A DNA stretch of 36,572 bases from positions 1-36,572 of the forward strand of contig JAFGGO010000065.1 of assembly GCA_016930515.1 (NCBI GenBank), in the 5' to 3' direction. The DNA is from Promethearchaeota archaeon (lineage in GTDB: Archaea; Asgardarchaeota; Lokiarchaeia; Sigyniarchaeales; SOKP01). Within the stretch, counting starts at the first letter, position 1. Every line of letters starts with the position of its first letter. The translations under genes were made by a program, and so were the position numbers. Positions 16,471-24,300 of the stretch are shown here, piece by piece. The notes below the pieces were generated by a model that was given only the letters and a program-made list of their open reading frames with translations, had not been told where the DNA came from and searched no databases.

Positions 16471-17289
16471 TTAAATTATAAGATATTCGTAAACTATATC
16501 TTCAAATCCATTAAATTGAGCAATATCACCATCGAATCGTTCTAAAGATTTTTTATACCTACCAACAAATTCTTCGGCGATTATATACATGTATCGCTTG
16601 AGCAATGGACTCATTCTTTCGATCAAATATGCGATAATAACTTTTTTTTCTGTGATCGTGTAAAATGATTGATTCCCAAAGTTAATTTCTCTTAACTTAC
16701 CGCCGCTTTCCTTACCAATTACGAATTGTGAGAAGGAAAATAAGGCAGAAATAAAACCACCAATTTGTACTTCTCCTTCCCGAATATCTTCTCTTATTCC
16801 CATTACTCTCGTGTATAATGGACAACCCGCGTAATCAACAATAAATAAACCGATCACGCCTCCAATTCGGGGAATATCAACGGTTTGTTTACATATATCA
16901 ATTAAAAAATTAATATCTTTATTTGAATTAAATTGATTTATTATTTTTTTTGAGTGTAAGTATAACTTTGGGTATACATGAGCGCTTTCTTTCTCGTCGA
17001 TGTATATTATGATTATGATTTCGTCAGAACTCGTTTGAAAATAATTTAGAAAAACCATAAATTCCTCAAGTGGAAAAAAAGATTTTCCATTTTTTTTGTT
17101 TAACATCTCAGTCTTGTATAATTCGATAATGTTTTGAATCAGCGATACTCCTATTCCCTTTTGCAATAATACTTCAAAGGTATCTTTTGTCTCTATTAAT
17201 GAAAGAGAAACTAACCCAACACCTAGTATTTCCAAGTGTTTTATTTGTTGCGTGTTATCAATATCCGTACTATTCGTCATGACCATCAT
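16471..17289 (-). CDS. Longin/roadblock-like domain protein, first gene of the chemosensory cluster
   Basis: A 272-aa soluble protein. The C-terminal domain (about 143-270) has the pattern common in Asgard longin/roadblock-like proteins: a GGVIGLFIVDYAGCPLYTR hairpin, a helix GGFISALFSFSQFVIG, a strand pair LREINFGNQSFYTIT/KKVIIAYLIER, and a long terminal helix MYIIAEEFVGRYKKS. The N-terminal 20-120 region has a similar strand-helix alternation and may be a second diverged copy. In eukaryotes these folds bind or regulate small GTPases of the Rab, Rag and Arl type. As the promoter-proximal gene of the cluster it is probably co-transcribed with cheW, 17 bases away. AAGGT precedes the first ATG by about eight bases; further ATGs at 17286 and 17280 cannot be excluded. 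The fold call is by pattern, not search. Confidence 0.72.
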   Translation of the reverse strand: MMVMTNSTDIDNTQQIKHLEILGVGLVSLSLIETKDTFEVLLQKGIGVSLIQNIIELYKTEMLNKKNGKSFFPLEEFMVFLNYFQTSSDEIIIIIYIDEKESAHVYPKLYLHSKKIINQFNSNKDINFLIDICKQTVDIPRIGGVIGLFIVDYAGCPLYTRVMGIREDIREGEVQIGGFISALFSFSQFVIGKESGGKLREINFGNQSFYTITEKKVIIAYLIERMSPLLKRYMYIIAEEFVGRYKKSLERFDGDIAQFNGFEDIVYEYLII

Positions 17290-17755
17290 CGAGGTTGACC
17301 TTTGAGTTTAATTAGATTAATAATTGAGCGTTCAAGGCTTATTTGCTCCATTCTGAACGAGATGATTTTTAAAATTTCTTTCAAACGCTTCAATGTTAGA
17401 TCCACTCCCCGAATTCTCCCTACATTCTATATTTTTTATGTAAATTAATAATCGTGCTATATTTCGAAACTTTTTTTATTATATTAACTCTTGTAGTGAA
17501 AAATGCATGCTTGAAATTTTTTCTGAATACATAATAAAAGTTTTTATTAAAAAGCTTTTAGCTTTCAATAATTTTTTAAGGTGTCAAACCATATTTTTCA
17601 TGATAGTTTTACTCAAAACAATAATCCGAGTTGTTTTAAGTACAACTTGAAAGCTAATCCAACTATAAAAAAAGTAAAAATATCGCTACTTTTTTTCAAA
17701 AGAATTGAAGTTTAAATCAAATTAAACGAAACTTAAATCGGAGAATAATAGAGTC
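17290..17755. promoter_or_regulatory. Divergent control region of the chemosensory cluster
   Basis: This 466-bp non-coding stretch separates the leftward cluster from paralog B. Leftward TATA-like signals lie at about 17427-17438 (minus-strand ATAAAAAATATAG), which would leave a leader of roughly 110 bases. Rightward, TTTAAATC (17711-17718) and CTTAAATC (17732-17739) form a near-direct repeat, and GGAG (17740-17743) lies 12 bases before the ATG. An inverted repeat AGTTGT/ACAACT (17629-17634 and 17642-17647) sits between them. No tRNA or protein gene is seen. The length is unusual for this compact window, so a small RNA cannot be excluded. Confidence 0.4.
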
Positions 17756-18367
17756 ATGGACCAAGAAACGGGGATAGTTAAGGATGTTTTGATCATTTGC
17801 CCAAAATGCCAAAAAAGAAAAAAGCTACAAATTCCCGTCAAAATCATCAATAAAAGCAAACAATTAACCACCGTATCGATCCCTGCGGAAATTTGCTGTG
17901 AACACGGATTTCAGGCGTTTATTGATAAAAACTTTAAGGTTCGCGGGTATCAACAAGTAGATTTCGATTTTTCTAAGTTAGAATACTTGGAAAAAGAAGG
18001 ACAACCAGACGAAGAGATCTCCGAACTAGAAGAAATCATTAAAGTACTAAGGAATTGCGTGGACGATAATGATGTTCTCGGAAGCGCGTTGTTTAACATA
18101 GAAGGCAAGGTACTATATTCCTCTCTATCAACTGACACCTTGTTTAATACTATCCGGGAATTTGAAACCCGAAAAGAAGAACAATTAGCTAAGATTAATC
18201 GCATCTACCTCGTGCTGGAAAACAGGCAAATGGTTTGTTCTAAGTTTTTCGACATTCAAGATAAAGAATTTATTTTAACCGTGATTCTTTCCGAAAAAGT
18301 TAAAATCGGGATGGGAAACCTTATCCTGAGAAACCTCGAAAAAGAACTCCTAAATTTGATACATTAA
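17756..18367 (+). CDS. Zinc-knuckle protein with C-terminal roadblock/longin-like domain (paralog B)
   Basis: A 203-aa paralog of the protein at 5832-6473. The zinc module has C15-P-K-C18, the same basic loop with KQLTTVSIP, then C47-C48-E-H50 and IDKNFKVRGYQQVDF. The zinc module is nearly identical to that of paralog A, while the C-terminal roadblock/longin-like half (about 90-203) is less conserved. It keeps the same elements: a VLGSALFNIEGKVLYSS hairpin, a long helix, the strand FILTVILS and a terminal helix. This uneven conservation suggests that the zinc module contacts a common partner. The gene is divergent from the chemosensory cluster and shares its 466-bp control region. GTPase binding is an inference from fold resemblance only. 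Confidence 0.75.
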   Translation: MDQETGIVKDVLIICPKCQKRKKLQIPVKIINKSKQLTTVSIPAEICCEHGFQAFIDKNFKVRGYQQVDFDFSKLEYLEKEGQPDEEISELEEIIKVLRNCVDDNDVLGSALFNIEGKVLYSSLSTDTLFNTIREFETRKEEQLAKINRIYLVLENRQMVCSKFFDIQDKEFILTVILSEKVKIGMGNLILRNLEKELLNLIH

Positions 18368-18494
18368 CAAATTCATTTAATTTTCAAAGGGAATAACATG
18401 ACAAATTTTTGTATATCAGTTATTTACCAGACTGATTTAAATACCTTGTTTTAATTTATTACTCATATTAACTGTAAACGACTAAAATATCAAG

Positions 18495-19115
18495 ATGAAT
18501 GAATCAAATATTAATTGCTATTACCATCCTAAAAGGAGCGCAATAACTAAATGTGAAGCCTGCCAAAAAACTATATGTGTTGAATGTAAAATGGTCTATC
18601 AACAAAGACACATGTATTCTTCTTATGCTGGTGGACGCCACCACCACCATTCTTATTACACCCGACACGAGCTTTGTCCTCCGTGTTATTACGATAGACG
18701 CATTAGGACTATTAAATCGCCTATGAAATACTGCTTTGTACTTTTTGGCTTGATATTTACGATCGTTGCCATATCCATGGTTTCCCATTCGCTTGAATTT
18801 GTTTCCGCATGGAATGGGCCCTCTTCAATGCCAGGTCCGGATATCTTTCCCGTCTTTGCGAGTATTTTCGTTATTGTTGGTGTTGGATTGATGATATTTG
18901 GAATTATAAACATAATTACCGGGCCCAAAAGGGTAGATAATTTAGAAATAAAAAAACAAGCTTTCCTTGCAAACCTATCATCAGTAGAACCAAAACAACC
19001 AATGATCCAAGTAACAAAAAGAGCTTCTCTAAAAAATTATTACCCTTACTGTGGAGATGAGATTAGTCTTGAAGAGAAGATATGCGATAAATGCGGTATA
19101 GATCTCGAAAAATAA
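18495..19115 (+). CDS. Membrane protein with B-box-like zinc finger and C-terminal zinc ribbon
   Basis: A 206-aa protein. The N-terminus resembles a B-box zinc finger: C8-x2-H11, C20-x2-C23, C28-x2-C31, then after a His/Tyr-rich loop (GGRHHHHSYY) C61-x2-C64. Two membrane segments follow (about 80-100 and 117-142). The C-terminus is a short zinc ribbon, Y-x2-C186 ... C197-x2-C200-G. The first ribbon cysteine is Tyr183, so this site has only three cysteines. Both zinc modules would face the same side of the membrane. B-box domains mediate protein binding in eukaryotes, and B-box plus membrane-segment proteins are frequent in Asgard genomes. The gene is alone: it starts 127 bases after paralog B, with a TATA-like GATTTAAATACC before it, and is convergent with the TetR gene. 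Function is unknown. Confidence 0.78.
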   Translation: MNESNINCYYHPKRSAITKCEACQKTICVECKMVYQQRHMYSSYAGGRHHHHSYYTRHELCPPCYYDRRIRTIKSPMKYCFVLFGLIFTIVAISMVSHSLEFVSAWNGPSSMPGPDIFPVFASIFVIVGVGLMIFGIINIITGPKRVDNLEIKKQAFLANLSSVEPKQPMIQVTKRASLKNYYPYCGDEISLEEKICDKCGIDLEK

Positions 19116-19162
19116 CAATTAATAGTGTATGTGTATGATAAAAAAAAAATTAATTTAAAGCA

Positions 19163-19750
19163 TTACGTGGACACATTGAAAAAGCCATTCATCAGTTTGA
19201 TAAGAACACCTATTAATTCATCATCAGTACCGTAATAATTCTCCAATATGATATGAATATAAATGGTGTTTATGAGGAGCTTTGAAAGAATTGATAATAT
19301 TCTCTCTTGACCAATAAAATTAGGTAAGTAATCTTTAATTAATTGAGTGATTAGATGGCTATTTCTCGCTTCTCTCATCGCTAATTCTTTTTTTGCGCTT
19401 TCTAAAAACTTCGTATTCGTGAGTAATTCAACCTCAAAACCCTTGATAAGTGGTGAAATCTCTCGAATTGCTTTGAATGCCTCCGTTAAATACTCTTTAC
19501 TTCTTTTGGGATCACCTACTAATTGTTGAATGTCAGTAAAGTCGATTAATTTCATGTACTTTGCACCAAAAGAAGCCATAATATCGTATAAGATCGATAA
19601 TTTACCGTCTGGAAAGTGATAATATAATGTCCCTATGCTGATCTCTGCTTCTCGGGCAATCCTTCTTGCACTAATAGAATTATACCCGTGCTTCATAATG
19701 AGGTCGATTGCAATCTTGAGAATCTTTTCCTTCCCTTCGAGTTGGCTCAT
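19163..19750 (-). CDS. TetR-family transcriptional regulator
   Basis: A 195-aa TetR/AcrR repressor. The N-terminal helix-turn-helix is at about residues 26-50 (SARRIAREAEISIGTLYYHF), preceded by the helix KEKILKIAIDLIMKHG. The C-terminal domain is all-helical with no recognisable ligand signature. It is the last gene of the leftward ABC operon, 59 bases after the second ATPase. Two identical 21-bp inverted repeats at the operon promoter (25651-25671 and 25694-25714) are of the size and symmetry bound by TetR dimers. Self-regulation of the transporter operon is therefore likely. The inducer is probably something the transporter or neighbouring enzyme handles, but this is inference. Confidence 0.92.
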   Translation of the reverse strand: MSQLEGKEKILKIAIDLIMKHGYNSISARRIAREAEISIGTLYYHFPDGKLSILYDIMASFGAKYMKLIDFTDIQQLVGDPKRSKEYLTEAFKAIREISPLIKGFEVELLTNTKFLESAKKELAMREARNSHLITQLIKDYLPNFIGQERILSILSKLLINTIYIHIILENYYGTDDELIGVLIKLMNGFFNVST

Positions 19751-19809
19751 GTATCTTTTTCAGATATCCTTTTATCAGTTTTAAATCAAATAAATAAAAA
19801 AAAAATAAA

Positions 19810-20559
19810 TTAAGATTTTGTTATTACCGTCTCGATTATCCTACCGTCTCGCATTTTTAAGATGCGATCGGCTAAAGCGCCCACAGCGGGGTCGTGCGTT
19901 ACCATCAAGATTGTTTGATTAAGTTCGGCGTTAAGACTTCGCAAGAGCTTGATAATCTCCATTCCCATTTTCGTATCCAGTTCACCCGTAGGTTCGTCGG
20001 CAATCAAGATCGATGGCTCATTACACAACGCACGCGCTATGGCAACTCGTTGTTGCTCACCTCCAGAAAGCTCCGAAGGAAGATGATCCTTCATTTCGGA
20101 GAGACCAACAATTTTAAGGAATTTATTCACGCTTGCTTCTCTTTGAGCCTTTGGTTTACCGGCGAATACCATGGGAAGTTCGGCGTTTTCGAAAGCCGTG
20201 AGAACGGGCACGAGGTTATAAAATTGAAAAATGAATCCGATCTCTTTTAACCTCAAATTCGTGCGCTCCTTATCGTTCATCTTAGCGATGTTAGTTCCGT
20301 TAATGTAAACACTCCCGCTCGACGGATTATCGAGCGCCCCAATCATATTTAATAAAGTGGTTTTCCCAGAACCCGAAGGACCCATAACCGACACGAATTC
20401 TCCTTTCTGAACCGACATGCTCACGCCACTTAAGGCTCGAACCTCGATACCTTCTGTGATGTTATAGATTTTGTTGAGGTCTATTGTTTGTATGATGGCC
20501 CCCTTCTTTATTTCGGGGCTATCAATCTGTCCGTCTTTTTGAATGCTATCTTTTATCAT
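19810..20559 (-). CDS. ABC transporter ATPase, MacB/LolD type (second)
   Basis: A 249-aa ATPase with Walker [11 protein letters not shown]-loop [12 protein letters not shown], signature [15 protein letters not shown] and Walker [13 protein letters not shown], plus the switch histidine in MVTHDP. The FQFYNL and DEPTGELD forms are typical of MacB/LolD/FtsE-type ATPases that drive FtsX-fold permeases. It powers a mechanotransmission-type system (lipoprotein, peptide or lipid handling) rather than ordinary import. A strong AAGGAGG lies before the ATG. It starts 16 bases after the first ATPase and the two are clearly diverged paralogs. With one fused permease of two FtsX units, one ATPase per half is a reasonable model. 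Confidence 0.93.
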   Translation of the reverse strand: MIKDSIQKDGQIDSPEIKKGAIIQTIDLNKIYNITEGIEVRALSGVSMSVQKGEFVSVMGPSGSGKTTLLNMIGALDNPSSGSVYINGTNIAKMNDKERTNLRLKEIGFIFQFYNLVPVLTAFENAELPMVFAGKPKAQREASVNKFLKIVGLSEMKDHLPSELSGGEQQRVAIARALCNEPSILIADEPTGELDTKMGMEIIKLLRSLNAELNQTILMVTHDPAVGALADRILKMRDGRIIETVITKS

Positions 20560-20575
20560 TTGCTAAGCCTCCTTT

Positions 20576-21376
20576 TTAGGTTTTGTAGATCCCTTCTAGC
20601 GGTTTTCCACCTTTCCGTTCATCCGTGATTTGTCCGTCAACGAGGGTTAAAATCTTGTCCGCTACTTCCGCAATCCTAGTGTTGTGCGTGACCATCAAGA
20701 TGGACTGCCCCGCTTCTTTTAATTCCAGAAAGATCTTCATAATGTTCGTCGTCGTGTCCGTGTCAAGCTCTCCCGTGGGTTCATCGGCTAAAATGATGAG
20801 TGGCTCGTTCACTAAAGATCTTGCGATCGTGAGTCTCTGCTGTTCTCCCCCCGACATTTGAGTTGGACGGTGTTCCATGCGTTTATCGAGACCAACTCTT
20901 TTAAGTAAGGATTGAACTTTTTCCTTTCGCTCTTTTTGGTCTTTTTTGGCAAGTAGCATGGGAAGTTCCACATTTTCGTAGGCGGTAAGAATGGGGAAGA
21001 GATTATAGAATTGAAATATCAAGCCGATCTTTTTCAAACGCATTTTCTTGTGTTGCTTATTTGTCATTTGCGTGATATCAAGCCCCATACCCTTTCCATC
21101 TACATTATAGATGATCTTCCCTGCGTCTGGGAAATCCAAGGCACCAAGACAATTAATCGTCGTTGTTTTTCCCGATCCCGATGGACCAACAATGGCGATG
21201 AATTCGCCCTTCTTAACGGTGAGATTGATATTGTTTAAAGCCGTTACTTTTGAACTACCCATCGTATACACCTTGGTAAGCCCGCTAACCTCTAAAATGG
21301 TATCGGGGTCCATCCTGACCGCTTGAGCCGTGGATCTCTGTTCCTTGTTCAGCTTCTTCTTTTCACTTGTCGACAT
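20576..21376 (-). CDS. ABC transporter ATPase, MacB/LolD type (first)
   Basis: A 266-aa ATPase with Walker [11 protein letters not shown]-loop LIFQFYNLFPIL, signature MSGGEQQRLTIARSL, Walker [13 protein letters not shown] and switch histidine MVTHNT. It carries an N-terminal charged extension (about 30 residues, STSEKKKLNKEQRS) absent from its paralog, and an insertion (YNVDGKGMGLDITQM) between Walker A and the Q-loop. The start is the ATG at 21376, preceded by GAGGTGAT. The reading frame is open further upstream to 21559, but that part overlaps the permease 3' end and has the composition of a shadow frame. Only five bases separate it from the permease stop. Confidence 0.93.
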   Translation of the reverse strand: MSTSEKKKLNKEQRSTAQAVRMDPDTILEVSGLTKVYTMGSSKVTALNNINLTVKKGEFIAIVGPSGSGKTTTINCLGALDFPDAGKIIYNVDGKGMGLDITQMTNKQHKKMRLKKIGLIFQFYNLFPILTAYENVELPMLLAKKDQKERKEKVQSLLKRVGLDKRMEHRPTQMSGGEQQRLTIARSLVNEPLIILADEPTGELDTDTTTNIMKIFLELKEAGQSILMVTHNTRIAEVADKILTLVDGQITDERKGGKPLEGIYKT

Positions 21377-21381
21377 TTTAA

Positions 21382-24300
21382 TCACCTCGTCCTCACGGCG
21401 TCTATGATGTTTAGTCTCGCCGCCCACCTCGCTGGAAATTGTGAACTCGCAATAACAGTCGCAACCACGATGAGAATTAGCCAGAAAATAGTAATGAACG
21501 GTATCGTGAAGGTGACAGCGAGAAATCCTCCTCCTGGCATAACATCCACCATCAACCATCCTTGAAGAATGCCTGCCAAGATACCCACGGCAAGGCCTAA
21601 TACGGCTAAAACATAGGTCTCTCCCGATATAGAACGAGTCACACCGCTCCTACTCAATCCAATGGACCTGAGCATGCCAATCTCTCTCCTGCGTGCCATA
21701 GTGGTAAGTAAGCTATGTAATGCTAGACCTATCATTGCGATCATAATGCAGAAAAGAAGCAAGCTGTTCGTTATGAAGACGATCAAATTAACCATCGTGT
21801 TGAATGTAGATTCCATAAAAGATCTGGTAAACGAGAATATCACCAAGAAACCGTTATCCTCTAAGTAAGAAAGAATGTCGTCTAATACTGTCTCGTCGCT
21901 TGCACCTGGCTCGATCCACACATACCATTCAAATACAAAGTTCCTAAGCTCTACTAAGGTTCGAAAGTCTCTCAACGCATATTCTTCCCCGAAGCTATTA
22001 AGTTGAGACCCGAGCAAAAATTCTACCATCCAAATAGTATCGGGATTAGTACAATGAATTAACACCGAAGTGACTTCATCGTAGGAAGCGTTAGACCCGC
22101 TATAATCCGCAAAGACGATATTTCTCGCGTTCTCGTAACTAATGTATATGCTATTTCGACCGATATCGTTTCCCAGAGGGTATTTGAAAGGGAAAGAGTA
22201 TCTTTCGAAATTGCTTAGTGTAGGTGCTTCTATAATTCCAACGATTTTAAAAGGTTCCCATAAAGTCGACGCATTAAATGGATCATAGATATGGGTCGAA
22301 TTTTTGAATCCAAAGCTTAAAGAATCGATTGATAATTTGAAATATTCGTTGAATGTGGAATTGTATCCTAAGATTCTTAGTGTGAGATTATTACTATTGG
22401 GATTGAAGTATAAGTGGTTTAAGTTGAAATTGAAAGTATTATTTGTTTCTGTGAGGTTATTGATTGATCCTAATGTTTCGAAAGTTTGCGTATAGTAATT
22501 AAGCGCTTGTAACTCGATATTATCGACAGTAGTATTAACCTGTGTTTCAATGCTTACATTTATTGCTTTAATGTATCGATGGTTAAAATTCTGAGTTATT
22601 TCAAAAGCAAGCCAATTTTGGTTGCTTGTAGCGTTCAAGAATGCATTATCTGAATTCGTTAAATCTCCTACGACTCCTATAATGGTACCGTTATCTGTAT
22701 ATGGAATTATTGATGTAAAATTAGTTGATGTCCCTGCATTAATCCCTGCTTCAGTAAATTCGAATGGAAAAATATATATCAAATCACCTAACTTGTAATT
22801 GGAATTATTAATGAAAGATGCATCAACAACGCATATTTTTTCTGTTGTATTTAATACTTCTTCCATTGTTAATCCCTCGTATCCTGGCAGTCGTGCGATA
22901 ATTGAATTGTTCCCAAAGAAAATATCAGATCTTAAGTTTCCAGTAGAATTCACGTGAACTCCCGTAATTACAGAATTTTTGATGCTTTCTAATGTGTTAT
23001 TAGAATAAATCGCTGAATATTCCATTCTCGTAGTGTAATAGTCAATGTCGCTAATGTTATTAAGAAATCCTTCAATATCGGAAAAGTTAAACCAGCCAGA
23101 TTGTATTGAATCTATATCTTGATTGCCCGTATCGCTTTTCTTTCTCAACAGGATATCCGTTCCACCTCCTGGTATATCTTCCGTGGCTTTTTCCGTGTAT
23201 GTAGACCAGGAAATGAAGGCGTTGTACTGCTTGCCTTGTCCTGCCAGTCCTAGAAGATTCGTGGTGGCAAAGCCTTGCATTTCGGAAATGATGGCACTCA
23301 CCATTAATGTCGTTGTAAACGCCATATCGCTTGCGTTATAGGCGTTTAATTCAAGTCCCGCTGCAATTGCTGAATAACCAAATCCATACGATAATCGTGC
23401 GTTAATAACATCTCCAACTTTGAGTTCATAATCCCTGGCAAGATTTTCATCAATGATAACATTATATCCCGACTCGATCTCGTCCATGATACTGTCGATC
23501 GTTGCGGTAGATGGCAAAATTATAGTGGTGTCTCTCAGATGCTCTTTAATTTTTGCAGGATCGACTACTCTAACCGTTATTGTTTCATTATAATCCGTTT
23601 CTGATGAGTCGTGACCAATCCATGTGTTGTCAATGAGAAATTGACCGTTAACTGAATTCACACCCATTACATCTTCAACTCCAGATATACTTTGAAGTCC
23701 TGTTTCAAAAATTCTAGGTGTTGGACTTATTACTCGTATATCAGAGCCCATGAAGTCACCTATGCTCGTGTCTATTCCCGATCGAATGGATTCAAGCATC
23801 ACGCTCATTCCGATAAGGAAACTCGTGGTAAGGGCGATCATGGTGAATGTCAAGGCCGTCCTTTTTCGATGTCTCAGGATGTTCTTTTCCGTCAACAACC
23901 TGGTCTTTCGAAGATAGGGCCTGAAAAGCGTGACAACGAACTTGTTAAGTGGTTTCAAGCAGAGTGCCGTGAACCAAATTATGCCAAATAGGACTAATAC
24001 TGGTGCGAACATGCTAGTGACCACTCCACTCGAGGCCCCGCTTCTCGAAATGACTTGATGCGTCTCGGATGGTGCGTTAAGAAGATATATACCGTAAGCG
24101 ATCAATCCTATTGATAGGAGTATGAAGATTATTCTTCTCAACACGTGTTTCTTGACTCTTTCTGACTTCTCCTCAATTGGGCTCAGACATTCGATGATTG
24201 GCTTTCGACTCGCCTTCCAGCTCGGGTAAATCGAAGCAAGTATGCAAGCGATCAAGCCCACGACGAAAGTTGATATAAGTGTTACCGGATAGAGCACGAT

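Noticed and set aside
21377..21559. N-terminal extension of the first ABC ATPase
   Set aside because: It overlaps the permease 3' end in another frame, is Cys/His/Arg-rich nonsense, and a good GAGGTGAT precedes the ATG at 21376.
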